Source: Acetobacter malorum
Lineage (GTDB): Bacteria > Pseudomonadota > Alphaproteobacteria > Acetobacterales > Acetobacteraceae
Length of the DNA: 64,000 nt
Assembly (NCBI RefSeq): GCF_001580615.1
Contig: NZ_LHZC01000055.1
Coordinates: 235,145 to 299,144, forward strand
Direction of reading: 5' to 3'
A program made the position numbers and the translations under genes. The notes under the pieces are model-generated. The model did not search any database. It was given only the letters and a program-made list of their open reading frames with translations, and was not told where the DNA came from. This document shows positions 8,189-16,279 of this stretch, piece after piece (within the stretch, counting starts at the first letter, position 1; every line of letters begins with the position of its first letter).

Positions 8189-9901
8189 ATGGCGACTTCA
8201 GCACTCACGGCAGCCAGCGTCACATGGAAAGATGTCATCGCAAATAGTGATGCATCTAAAGCTATGGTTACACTGGATTCCTCCAGGAATGCGATTACTG
8301 TGTCAGGCGCAGTGCAAGGGGCGGGAGGGGCTTCCGATAATTTTATTAACGGTCTGGCCATAGCAGGCCGTCATCCCGTTACCCTTTCCGGTTCAGGCAC
8401 GGTAACAGTTACCGGCGCCATCACGGCAAAAAGCAACACGATTATTGATGGCATCACCGTCACTGGAAACACCAGCATCAGCGGCGGCACGATTACCATT
8501 CAGGGTGGCGGCACGCTTATTGCCAGAAGTGTAACCTCAAACATTGTGTTTGGATCAACAACATCTACTGTTCCCAATACTCTTCAGCTGGATAGCACCA
8601 GCGTCACACCCACCAGTGTGACCAATCTGTCTCCTGATGATGAGATAGATTTTGTCGGTAATACCTCGGATACAAGCGTAATCTGGACAAAAAACAGTAA
8701 CGATTCTTATAGCCTGAAAGGCAGTGCAGGCGATATGCTGATTTCGTCTGTCTCTTTTGCAAAAAAAGCTGATGGAACGTCTTATACTCCGGATGATTTC
8801 CGTTCCACCACGACGATTGTTGCGTACAATGGCAGCACGCCCACGAATATTACCTTCGGCTGTTTCCTTGCTGGCAGCATGATCGAAACCCCGGAGGGTG
8901 ATGTGCCGGTTGAAAGTCTCAAAAGAGGCGACCAGATCATGACTTATGTCGAGGAAAGCCCCGTCAACCGCCCGGTTATCTGGGCGGGTCGCCAGCATGT
9001 CACCGTGCGTAACGGCCTCCCTGATGATGAAGCCGGTTATCCTGTTCGCATCATCAAGGATGCTATTGCCGATGGGGTGCCGTACAAGGATATGCTGATT
9101 ACTGGTGATCATTGTCTGTTCTTTGATGGGGCATTTATTCCCGTTCGCATGCTGGTGAATGGCCGGTCCATCTTCTTTGACCGCAGACTCTCTTCGTACA
9201 CGTACTATCATGTTGAAACGCCTCAGCACGCCGTTATCCGGGCCGATGGCGCACTGACAGAAAGCTATCTGGATACCGGAAATCGGAATAAATTCATTCA
9301 GGATAGCAAAGTTATCAAAATCCACGGACATGTTAAAAGCGAGAAGAAAGATGCAAAAGCCCCCGGCCCGGTTGCCAGCGCCACTGCTGAATCGCTTTTT
9401 GTCACGCTTCAGGCCCGGGCTCTGGCGCGCGGCGTTCCGTTCACGGTGAGCGATGTTGCTTTGAGGGATGATCCCGACCTCCGCCTTGTTACTTCAAAAG
9501 GGCAGGTCATTCGGACAATGCGTGTTAAAGGCGATAAATATCTGTTCATGATTCCACCGGGCGTGAAATCTGTGCGTATCCTCTCGCGCACAAGGCGTCC
9601 GTGTGATGGTCCCGGTCCGTTTGTGAATGACCACCGCCATCTCGGTGTGCTCGTGGGGAGCATCTCTCTTCAGAGCGTAAAGAAAAATATCGAGATTACC
9701 AGCCATCTGACCACTGTGGACGCGGACGGCTGGAGTGTTCAGGAAAATCTCCCCTGCCGCTGGACAACCGGGAGTGCCATTCTGCCGCTGCCACTGCACG
9801 TCGGGGATCAGTGCAGTATTCTGACCCTGCAGATTCTGGCCTGTGGCCCTTCTGGCAGCATGCCGGAACAGGCGGGTGTTCTGTCCGTCCGTTCAGTCTG
9901 A
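8189..9901 (+). CDS. Hint-domain (Hint_2) surface-type protein, copy 1
   Basis: 570 residues. The ATG at 8189 is chosen for the GAGAGG sequence just upstream. The first ~200 residues are Thr/Ser/Gly/Val-rich repeats (SGSGTVTVTGAITAKSNT; GGTITIQGGGT) typical of a right-handed beta-helix or adhesin stalk. A Hint domain follows, opening at CFLAGS (Cys about residue 229) with the block-B His (TGDHCLF), WAGRQHV, and ending near ESYLDTGNR. A C-terminal beta-rich module (RPCDGPGPFVNDHRHLGVL) completes it. Hint domains self-cleave at the first Cys in inteins and Hedgehog-type proteins; bacterial Hint_2 proteins of this kind are poorly characterised. There is no classical signal peptide. It is convergent with a paralogue at 9983-11917. 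Confidence 0.82.
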   Translation: MATSALTAASVTWKDVIANSDASKAMVTLDSSRNAITVSGAVQGAGGASDNFINGLAIAGRHPVTLSGSGTVTVTGAITAKSNTIIDGITVTGNTSISGGTITIQGGGTLIARSVTSNIVFGSTTSTVPNTLQLDSTSVTPTSVTNLSPDDEIDFVGNTSDTSVIWTKNSNDSYSLKGSAGDMLISSVSFAKKADGTSYTPDDFRSTTTIVAYNGSTPTNITFGCFLAGSMIETPEGDVPVESLKRGDQIMTYVEESPVNRPVIWAGRQHVTVRNGLPDDEAGYPVRIIKDAIADGVPYKDMLITGDHCLFFDGAFIPVRMLVNGRSIFFDRRLSSYTYYHVETPQHAVIRADGALTESYLDTGNRNKFIQDSKVIKIHGHVKSEKKDAKAPGPVASATAESLFVTLQARALARGVPFTVSDVALRDDPDLRLVTSKGQVIRTMRVKGDKYLFMIPPGVKSVRILSRTRRPCDGPGPFVNDHRHLGVLVGSISLQSVKKNIEITSHLTTVDADGWSVQENLPCRWTTGSAILPLPLHVGDQCSILTLQILACGPSGSMPEQAGVLSVRSV

Positions 9902-9920
9902 GAAATAAAAGAGCTTAGCT

Positions 9921-9961
9921 AAAAAAACCGGAAGGAGAGCCAACGCTCCTTCCGGTTTTTT
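9921..9961. terminator. Strong bidirectional terminator between the two Hint genes
   Basis: CCGGAAGGAG (9928-9937) pairs with CTCCTTCCGG (9946-9955) around an 8-nt loop, flanked by seven A on the left and six T on the right, so it works in both directions for the convergent Hint genes. Confidence 0.92.
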
Positions 9962-9982
9962 ATAATGTTCGTGTGACGTGGC

Positions 9983-11917
9983 TCAGTTGCTGACACGATA
10001 CCGTGAAACGGCTGTGTCCTCACACAGATAGGGTCCGGCAGACAGAATCTTCACTGTCACTATCCGCACCGCATGCGGCAGCGTGCTCGGCACCTCCAGC
10101 AGTGCATAACCATCCGTCCAGCGCGCGCCGTTAGGTTCGGCCGCGTGCCAGCCGGGCAGGGTGCTGTTCTGCGTAGGCTGCGTGATGCTGCGTGGAGGAA
10201 GATTGCCTTCCTGCATCACAACGCCACCGATCAGAACCCCCAGCATCCGGCGGTCATCCACAAACGGCCCTTCCACATCACAGGGTCGGCTGGCGCGGGA
10301 GACAAGACGCACCTGCGTGACACCCGCCGGAAGCATGAAGGACGCCATGCCGTCCTGCTTGCGGATTTTACGGATTGTCTTCCCACACACTGTTTCCAGA
10401 TGCAGGTCCGCATCATGCGTCAGTTCCGGGCTGGGCATAAGCCCTTCACCACACACGCCAGATGACTGTGCAGCCCGTTCTGCCAGCGCACGGAACAGAG
10501 GTTTCACTTCATCGCGCGTCACGGCCAGCGGGACGGCGGCATGCTGGGCCCAGGTACGCGGACCAGCGCCCAAAGTCGCCACTTTGCCGGCCTGTGCAAA
10601 GCTGCCCCGGTTGCCGGTATCCAGATAGCTTTCCGTCAGCATCCCATTGGCCATAATCACAGCATGCTGCGCGGTTTCCACATGGTAATAGGTGTACTGC
10701 GTCAGGCTGCGATCATAAAAAATGCTGCTGCCATTGACCAGCATCCGAACAGGCACAAAGCGACCGTTCAGAAACAGACAATGTTCCGGCGTAATCAGCA
10801 GGTCTTCATACGGCACGCCATCGGCAATGGCCCCGGCCCGGATCCGCACGGGATAGCCCGCTTCATCATCCGGCACGCCGGCACGCACCGTCGCGGTCTG
10901 ATACCCGGCCCAGATAACGGGCTGATACACATCCTGGCCCGTCGTCACAGTCAGAACCAGATCGCCCACCCCCACATCTTCAACAGCCACATCGCCTTTT
11001 GCGGTGCGGATCAAAGACCCGGCAAGGAAGCACGTCACCGTGGCCGTTTGCGCGGTGCTGTTATAGGTCAGCCCGGCATTCTGGTAGTAGGTCGCGCCTG
11101 TATGCTGAGAATCACCATGGTTACCGTCGATGGTGCCCGCAGACGTCGCAGCAGGACTCAGATCCTGCGGGGAATAATAAACCGTATTCCCATTGGCATC
11201 AGTGGCGGTCGTGCCATCGGCATTTTTCTTTGGGGCAAAGGAAACGCTGCTGGCAATGGCGTTCTGCGTCCAGTTGCCGTCATACGCCGCCAGTGTGTAG
11301 GTGTTGCTGCTGCCCTGCTGAATCCACCGGACATGCGGATAACCAGATTTTTCCACCACAATGCTGTCAGCAGGGGTAAAGTTCTGCACGCTGCCCACAG
11401 TCAGGGAGGGATTGTTCAGCACCAGCGTATTGTGGGTGTTGTCCGGTGTTTCACCAAACACCACAGTTCCGGGCACGCTGCCATTCAGGCTGACGGTTGC
11501 TCCATCAGCAATGCCCAGCGTGCCATTGATCGTGGCGGAAGAGGGCGCATTCAGCGTCGTGCTCGGACCGCTGAGTGTCAGCGTTCCCGTGTTCGCAACG
11601 GTCAGTCCGTTGGCGTTCAGTGTGCCGTTCTCCAGCGTCACCGCAGCGCCGCTGTCCACCGTCATGTTGCTAACACCGCCATAGGTCTGGCCACCCAGAT
11701 CAACCGTAGCGTTGGACGGAAAGGCCACCGGAGCCCATGTGCTGCTCGTGCCAGGCGGCAGAGCAACCTGCTGGCCATTAACCCAGGTTAGGGGGTACGT
11801 CGCGGGGTTTCCGTTGGAATCATAGTAAGTCCAGTTTTTAGTATCCGCCCAGCTCGTTCCGTCTCCGGCGCCAGTCCAGATATAAGTCGCGGTATAAGAA
11901 GCACCCAATGCGTGCAC
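9983..11917 (-). CDS. Hint-domain (Hint_2) surface-type protein, copy 2
   Basis: Up to 644 residues and clearly paralogous to copy 1 from the Hint domain to the C-terminus: CFLAGSLIRTAKGDV, WAGYQTATV, DDEAGYPVRI, TPEHCLFL, YYHVETAQHAVI, ESYLDTGNR, then RPCDVEGPFVDDRRMLGVL. The N-terminal ~290 residues differ in sequence but not in character: WTGAGDGTSWADTKNW, then beta-helix-like repeats (LENGTLNANGLTVANTGTLTLSG). The start is GTG at 11917 or, with better Shine-Dalgarno spacing (AGAAGG, 9 nt), TTG at 11908; no ATG or signal peptide is visible. Secretion route and cleavage fate are unknown. The N-terminal diversity with a conserved Hint/C-terminal half suggests exchangeable passengers on a shared processing module. 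Confidence 0.82.
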   Translation of the reverse strand: MHALGASYTATYIWTGAGDGTSWADTKNWTYYDSNGNPATYPLTWVNGQQVALPPGTSSTWAPVAFPSNATVDLGGQTYGGVSNMTVDSGAAVTLENGTLNANGLTVANTGTLTLSGPSTTLNAPSSATINGTLGIADGATVSLNGSVPGTVVFGETPDNTHNTLVLNNPSLTVGSVQNFTPADSIVVEKSGYPHVRWIQQGSSNTYTLAAYDGNWTQNAIASSVSFAPKKNADGTTATDANGNTVYYSPQDLSPAATSAGTIDGNHGDSQHTGATYYQNAGLTYNSTAQTATVTCFLAGSLIRTAKGDVAVEDVGVGDLVLTVTTGQDVYQPVIWAGYQTATVRAGVPDDEAGYPVRIRAGAIADGVPYEDLLITPEHCLFLNGRFVPVRMLVNGSSIFYDRSLTQYTYYHVETAQHAVIMANGMLTESYLDTGNRGSFAQAGKVATLGAGPRTWAQHAAVPLAVTRDEVKPLFRALAERAAQSSGVCGEGLMPSPELTHDADLHLETVCGKTIRKIRKQDGMASFMLPAGVTQVRLVSRASRPCDVEGPFVDDRRMLGVLIGGVVMQEGNLPPRSITQPTQNSTLPGWHAAEPNGARWTDGYALLEVPSTLPHAVRIVTVKILSAGPYLCEDTAVSRYRVSN

Positions 11918-12264
11918 CCTTCTTTTGTTAAGTTTTTCTTAGAATTTATTCTTTCACTATGCATATCAATCGATCATAGTTATTCAAATTATGATTTTTT
12001 AATGAATCTAAAGGGAACACGCTGTAATTGTTTGTATCGAAAAAGATACAAAACGCGTGCAGAGGCTATACTTCGGCTATATCCCGCAGAAATAGCGTCA
12101 GATTGTGTCTCATAATTTGGATGTATTGTGTTATATCACGCTTGAAACGATATTTTTTCTTGGTTTCAAAGCGAATATGGCAATTCTGTGCACTCATTAC
12201 AGTATTGCAGAGTGCAGCATTCTTGCTCTGAGCGTGTCAGTTTGGGCGCATTAAGCGGCGACCG
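11918..12264. promoter_or_regulatory. AT-rich spacer upstream of Hint gene 2, at the prophage left boundary
   Basis: About 347 bp, much more AT-rich than either side. It should hold the promoter of the minus-strand Hint gene. Small reading frames here lack ribosome-binding sites. No tRNA or obvious attachment core was found, although this is where the prophage left end would be expected. Confidence 0.45.
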
Positions 12265-12975
12265 TTACAGCCGCCGCGCAAACCACACCACCCGGCCGAT
12301 AATCTGCACCAGCTCGGCGGGGACCTCATAAGGGGAAAAACGCGGGTTTTCGGACTTGATGCGCACCATCGGTTCCGAGGCCTCATGCGCCCGCTCGGCC
12401 CATTTACACACCACGCCATCTCCATCAAACAGCACAAAAATGCCCGGTTCGATAATGGATGTCTTGCGCGTGTCCACCAGCACCATGTCTCCGTTCTGAA
12501 GCATCGGTTCCATGGACTGGCCTTCCACCTCAATCACCCTCAGGTCAGAGGGGGAGGCCCGCAGCGCGCCGCGCACAAAATCTTCTTCAAAAAACTTGGG
12601 GCGTCCCAGCAGCCGGTCTTCCACATAACCGCAGCCGCCCATGCCTGCCCGTAGCGAGATATAGGGCACAGCCACATACCCCGGCGGGTTCCGTTCCACC
12701 GTAATTTCCGGCTGATCCGGGGCCGCAATGTAGGCAGAGCGCGCCTCCCGCGCCACGGTCTGCCCACCAGCGGGGAACAGCAGATCCCGCGCCGTGCAGC
12801 CCAGAATGGAGGCAACGCGCTCCAGCTTTTCGCCCCCGGGATTGCGCGATTTTCCTTTCAGAATATCGCGCACATAGGTGTCACCAACCCCCGCATTACG
12901 GGACAGTGCTTTTTGCGTCAGCCCCAGCAGGGACATCCGGCGTTCCAGTTCTCTGGCAACATGTGAGCGATCCAT
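12265..12975 (-). CDS. CI/LexA-type prophage repressor (XRE HTH plus S24 peptidase)
   Basis: 236-residue repressor expected to keep the prophage silent and to self-cleave on RecA activation. An XRE helix-turn-helix covers about residues 5-60 (LTQKALSRNAGVGDTYVRDILKG). A linker leads to an S24 peptidase domain with the catalytic Ser154 in VEGQSMEPML and the general-base Lys191 in VVCKW. The ATG at 12975 is chosen because a TTG at 13011 would put the start next to the operator; the leader (GTTCCCCCT) has no good Shine-Dalgarno, so translation may be weak or leaderless, as in lambda cI from PRM. It is divergent from the early phage operon beginning at 13133. Confidence 0.9.
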   Translation of the reverse strand: MDRSHVARELERRMSLLGLTQKALSRNAGVGDTYVRDILKGKSRNPGGEKLERVASILGCTARDLLFPAGGQTVAREARSAYIAAPDQPEITVERNPPGYVAVPYISLRAGMGGCGYVEDRLLGRPKFFEEDFVRGALRASPSDLRVIEVEGQSMEPMLQNGDMVLVDTRKTSIIEPGIFVLFDGDGVVCKWAERAHEASEPMVRIKSENPRFSPYEVPAELVQIIGRVVWFARRL

Positions 12976-13013
12976 AGGGGGAACTATCCCACGTCGTCCC
13001 TTAAAGATCAAAT

Positions 13014-13036
13014 GGGATATATCACTTCAATATCCC
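13014..13036. promoter_or_regulatory. Probable repressor operator (GGGATAT/ATATCCC palindrome)
   Basis: A perfect inverted repeat, GGGATAT at 13014-13020 and ATATCCC at 13030-13036 with a 9-bp spacer, lies between the divergent repressor and early operon and next to a -35-like TTGACC at 13038. This is the expected position for the CI operator. A partial copy of the GGGAT motif (in GGGACGACGTGGGATAG on the minus strand) lies nearer the repressor start. Confidence 0.7.
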
Positions 13037-13037
13037 C

Positions 13038-13067
13038 TTGACCTCTTGTGACTGGTCACCCTACCGT
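13038..13067 (+). promoter_or_regulatory. Early phage promoter candidate with GTGAC-TG-GTCAC palindrome
   Basis: TTGACC (13038-13043) could be a -35 element for the early operon. Downstream lies a perfect GTGACTGGTCAC palindrome (13048-13059) followed by CCTACCGT. The TGGTCAC-CCTA core resembles the 16-bp element found upstream of prophage blocks B and E (17768 and 44074). No good -10 hexamer is visible at 17-nt spacing (TACCGT at 18). Confidence 0.45.
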
Positions 13068-13132
13068 CCCCCTTAAGCCTCACCGGTGTGATGAGGCCGT
13101 TTTGATCGCCTCCATTCAAAGGAAGAGTGCCT

Positions 13133-13726
13133 ATGTCGGCCTCACAGACTCCCGCCCACTCCATTTCAACCCAACTTTCTGGCAGGTTTTCTGCCGCCAC
13201 TCTGGTGCGCACCCCCGGCACGTCTCACGTCAGCCGGATCAAGGCTCCCCAGAGCCTGCCCCGCAAACCTGCTCATGCAGGCCCTTCTGCCGCAGCCCAC
13301 GCCATCCCCCCGCGTCCCCCCATTGCCGTTCCGTCTGGCCGCCCTGCATCCCCGCAGCGTATTTCAGCTCAAAAATGTGACAAATCCCTCGATTCGTCTT
13401 CTACGTCCCCTGCACGCAGCGCCGACACCGCCCTCCACGCCGCCGCCCGCCCCAAAACGGATGCCGCCCTGCTGGAGCAGATGGTCACCCTGCGTCGCGC
13501 CGGCAAATCCCTGCGTCAGATCGGTCGGCAGACAGGCCGCTGTATGGAAGGCGTGCGGCAGGCTCTCCTGCGGTATGAGCAGGCCCGGTCCGAAACCCCG
13601 GCCCAGTACGCGCAGGATGAGGAGTGGCACGAACCCCTGCGTGATCCGGAACCTCTCCCCACCGGCCACCCCGTCGCCACGCAGGCCATCTGGCGCGGTT
13701 TGGAGCGCTGGAGGGACATGGTATGA
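13133..13726 (+). CDS. Phage early protein with HTH segment
   Basis: 197 residues. The start at 13133 has AAGGAAGAG close upstream. The N-terminal ~105 residues are Ser/Pro/Ala-rich and probably disordered. About residues 107-152 form a helix-turn-helix-like segment (ALLEQMVTLRRAGKSLRQIGRQTG) like those in sigma-factor region 4 or resolvase-type DNA-binding proteins. The C-terminus is acidic and Trp-containing. The stop overlaps the next ATG (ATGA). As the first gene after the operator it is likely an early regulator or replication accessory protein; no exact family was recognised. Confidence 0.6.
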   Translation: MSASQTPAHSISTQLSGRFSAATLVRTPGTSHVSRIKAPQSLPRKPAHAGPSAAAHAIPPRPPIAVPSGRPASPQRISAQKCDKSLDSSSTSPARSADTALHAAARPKTDAALLEQMVTLRRAGKSLRQIGRQTGRCMEGVRQALLRYEQARSETPAQYAQDEEWHEPLRDPEPLPTGHPVATQAIWRGLERWRDMV

Positions 13727-14583
13727 GCAAGCGCCGCTGGTCCAAATTCTGGTGGCAGGATTACGAGCGCGACCCCGCTTTGCGCCTGTGCTCACTCGCC
13801 GCACAAGGTCTGTGGATGCGCCTGCTGTGCCTGATGCACGAGGCCGAACCGTACGGCCACCTGTGCGTCAACCACCGCCCGCTGCATACGCGCCAGCTTG
13901 CGCAAATGCTGGGCGTGTCAGACCGCCAGATCCAGCGCCTGATGGCCGAACTGCGCGAGGCCGGGGTGTATAGCACCACACCAGAGGGCGCGGTTTTCTG
14001 CCGCCGCCTGTTGCGGGATAAAGCCGCGTCGGACCTCGGTTCACACTGGGGCCGCACGGGCGGCAATCCCCAGCTCAAATCCGCACCCCAACTGCCGCCG
14101 GAAGGGGCAGGGGAGGGCTTAACCACCCCCGCATCCCAGCCCCTTAAACACCAAGAAGCAGAGGCAGAGTCAGAAGCAGAGTCCTCCCTCACTGCGTTCG
14201 GGCCGGACAGTGATGCGCGCACGCATTTATTCAACACAGGGCTGTTGTTTTTAAAACGGGTCACCGGCAGACCAGACCGCTCCGCCCGTGCGCTGCTGGG
14301 CAAATGGCTGAAAATGCTCGCCGATGATGCCGCCACCCTTCTGGCCGTGCTGGCCGAATGCGAGGCCTTCAACCCCGCCGAACCCGTCTCCTGGCTGGAA
14401 GCCACCATCCGCCACCGCCTCGCCGCAGAGGCCGAAGCCGCGCAAACCGACGCTGCCCAGCCCGAAGCCACCAGTCAGTCCACCCCCGCGCCCAACGCCA
14501 CCACTCCGGCAGGCCCGGCCCCTACACCGCACGCCAAACGCATGACTGCATGGGCCGCCGTGCCCGATCTGGAAGGAGTCTGA
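13723..14583 (+). CDS. Phage replication/helicase-loader-like protein with winged-HTH N-terminus
   Basis: 286 residues. The N-terminus (SKFWWQDYERDPALRLCSLAAQGLWMRLLCLMHEAE) resembles the DUF1376-like N-termini of phage replication proteins, and is followed by a winged-helix segment (HTRQLAQMLGVSDRQIQRLMAELREAGVY). After a charged linker comes a helical region (about 160-235) and a Pro/Ala/Thr-rich tail. Proteins of this layout often initiate phage replication or load the helicase. It overlaps the previous gene by 4 nt and is followed at 2 nt by the next small gene, so the three are one operon. Confidence 0.65.
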   Translation: MSKRRWSKFWWQDYERDPALRLCSLAAQGLWMRLLCLMHEAEPYGHLCVNHRPLHTRQLAQMLGVSDRQIQRLMAELREAGVYSTTPEGAVFCRRLLRDKAASDLGSHWGRTGGNPQLKSAPQLPPEGAGEGLTTPASQPLKHQEAEAESEAESSLTAFGPDSDARTHLFNTGLLFLKRVTGRPDRSARALLGKWLKMLADDAATLLAVLAECEAFNPAEPVSWLEATIRHRLAAEAEAAQTDAAQPEATSQSTPAPNATTPAGPAPTPHAKRMTAWAAVPDLEGV

Positions 14584-14585
14584 CC

Positions 14586-14819
14586 ATGCTCGCCCCAGCC
14601 CGCACACTCACTTCTCACCCGGCCCCCACCAGCGGCACGGCTCAAGCGGCTCCCACCACTGGCACGTCTCACCTGGCTCCCACCATCGGCACGCCCACAT
14701 CCGCCCCGCACCCCATCACAAACCACACCACAGCCCCGTCACACACCACCAGCTTTCCCACCTCACATCCCGTGTCACACTCCACGTCACACACCCCAAC
14801 CCCACACGCCGCCGCATAA
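14586..14819 (+). CDS. Low-complexity Thr/Ser/Pro/His protein, 77 residues
   Basis: A small reading frame with a good GGAAGGAG leader, 2 nt after the replication gene. The sequence is almost entirely T, S, P, H, A and G, with a loose repeat of the form APT-x-GT (APTSGTAQAAPTTGTSHLAPTIGT) and then HTTSF/SHPVSHSTSH. It has no recognisable domain and no membrane segment. It may be a translated linker remnant or a small disordered accessory protein. The ribosome-binding site is the main support. Confidence 0.45.
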   Translation: MLAPARTLTSHPAPTSGTAQAAPTTGTSHLAPTIGTPTSAPHPITNHTTAPSHTTSFPTSHPVSHSTSHTPTPHAAA

Positions 14820-14867
14820 CCCTGGCACGCTTCCCTGTATCCTGACGCATCCCTCAAAGGCCCTCAC

Positions 14868-15446
14868 ATGGCAAAACTGAAAACCAGAAATCACGCTTCC
14901 ACACCAAATACTTTCTCAGAAAATGGCCCCACGCCAGAACGCCGCGCCCGCTCGGAATTTGTCGGCACAGCGCCCACTCGTGTTTTGCGCACCGTGCAAT
15001 CTCTGCTGCAAGCGGGTGACATCACCCAGCCCGCCGCCGATGCCGCCGAGCGCTGGTATCGGGATTACGTATTTGGCTATTGTGACTACGTGGAATTTTC
15101 CGAGCAGCACCGCCCCAGCACGCTCACCCGGCATGATGCCGTCTCCTGGCAACTGGTCCGCGCCCGTGCCATGGCGCGAATCACGGAAGCCAGAGAGGCT
15201 CTGGGCCTGTGCGCACATCAACGCCTGCGGATGATGCTGGTGGATGAACTCTCATTCCGCGCCATGGGCGAGGCCCTGTTCCCCACCATCTCGGCCAGCT
15301 CCTCACAGCGCAAAATTGCAGCCCAGTGCGCGTTATTGCTCGAACAGCTTGCCGCGCGGGAGGACGCTGCCCGTAAGGCCGCCAAAGCCGCCCGCAGCAC
15401 AAAGAATACCATCCGGGAGCCTGCCGCCCGCACAGAACAGGCTTGA
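14868..15446 (+). CDS. Phage regulatory-type protein, hypothetical
   Basis: 192 residues, mainly helical and basic at both ends, no membrane segment. A central block (RWYRDYVFGYCDYVEFSEQH) and a C-terminal block (LRMMLVDELSFRAMGEALFP, then a Lys/Arg/Ala helix) resemble the DUF6456-like or late-regulator proteins that close the early regions of alphaproteobacterial prophages. It is the last gene of prophage block A. grxB starts 65 nt downstream on the same strand with no terminator between, so grxB may be read from the early operon. Confidence 0.55.
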   Translation: MAKLKTRNHASTPNTFSENGPTPERRARSEFVGTAPTRVLRTVQSLLQAGDITQPAADAAERWYRDYVFGYCDYVEFSEQHRPSTLTRHDAVSWQLVRARAMARITEAREALGLCAHQRLRMMLVDELSFRAMGEALFPTISASSSQRKIAAQCALLLEQLAAREDAARKAAKAARSTKNTIREPAARTEQA

Positions 15447-15511
15447 CGCACAGGGGTGTTTCAGAACAGGGCAGGGGGAAGGCCCACCGTATCCGTATGG
15501 AGCAGAGTAGC

Positions 15512-16159
15512 ATGACCCGGAAACTCTACATCTATGACCACTGCCCGTTCTGCGTAAAAGCAGAGATGATTTTCGGTCTGAAAAACCTCCCCTTTGAACG
15601 CATCATCCTGCTGAATGATGATGAAGCCACGCCCATCGGCATGGTCGGCCGCAAATCCCTCCCCATTTTAGAGGAAGACGGCCACTTCATGCCGGAAAGC
15701 ATGGATATCGTCACCCATATCGACCAGCAGGGCACCCCCATCCTCACCGGCACGCCCAACCCCGCCATTACGGAATGGATCAGTGCGACCAGCAGCACGC
15801 TCTACCGCCTGTTCCTGCCGCGTGCCGCCTGCGCCCCGCTGCCGGAATTTGCGACCACCGCAGCCCGCGCCTACTTCCTGACAAAAAAGGAAGCCTCCAC
15901 CGGCCCGTTCTTTGAAATTCTGAAAGACAGTGATGGTGAAATCGGCAATCTGAATACCATGCTGAAAATGCTGGCCCCGCTCATCCGCAGCCCGGAAGCG
16001 GTCAACGGCACGCTCTCCACAGATGATATTCACCTGTTCGCCCACCTGCACAGCCTCTCGCTTATTCGCGGCATCGTCTATCCGCCCGCCGTTGAGGCCT
16101 ACCGTCAGACCCTCTCCCGCCTCTCCGGCGTTGGCCTGTATGACGGCATTTCTGCCTGA
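15512..16159 (+). CDS. grxB: Glutaredoxin 2 (GrxB)
   Basis: 215 residues, exactly the length of E. coli GrxB. It is a GST-fold glutaredoxin that reduces protein-glutathione mixed disulfides with glutathione. The redox motif is CPFC (Cys11-Cys14), followed by the thioredoxin-fold strand-helix elements (GRKSLPILEEDG cis-Pro loop; ESMDIVTHID glutathione-binding segment) and an all-helical C-terminal domain. The ATG at 15512 follows AGCAGAG; the frame is open upstream to 15443 but without a better start. It lies between prophage blocks A and B on the phage strand, and ends at a strong terminator. Confidence 0.92.
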   Translation: MTRKLYIYDHCPFCVKAEMIFGLKNLPFERIILLNDDEATPIGMVGRKSLPILEEDGHFMPESMDIVTHIDQQGTPILTGTPNPAITEWISATSSTLYRLFLPRAACAPLPEFATTAARAYFLTKKEASTGPFFEILKDSDGEIGNLNTMLKMLAPLIRSPEAVNGTLSTDDIHLFAHLHSLSLIRGIVYPPAVEAYRQTLSRLSGVGLYDGISA

Positions 16160-16178
16160 ATAAGCAGGAATTTTTCAC

Positions 16179-16220
16179 AAAAAAAGGGGCTGACCAGAAC
16201 ACCCGGTCAGCCCCTTTTTT
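16179..16220. terminator. Bidirectional terminator between grxB and the sugar dehydrogenase gene
   Basis: AAAAAAAGGGGCTGACC pairs with GGTCAGCCCCTTTTTT around a 9-nt loop (16196-16204). It serves both convergent genes and would also stop readthrough from the prophage early operon. Confidence 0.93.
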
Positions 16221-16279
16221 ACGCACTCTTTAGCAAAACACCGCACCAGCCTACCGTAAACCTGCGGGAACGGGTTCCC

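Noticed and set aside
10541..11791. 416-codon plus-strand frame opposite Hint gene 2
   Set aside because: Antisense shadow; Arg/His/Gly-rich composition typical of such frames and no ribosome-binding site.
11912..12231. Two short plus-strand frames in the AT-rich spacer
   Set aside because: No ribosome-binding site, no domain and AT-rich random-like composition.
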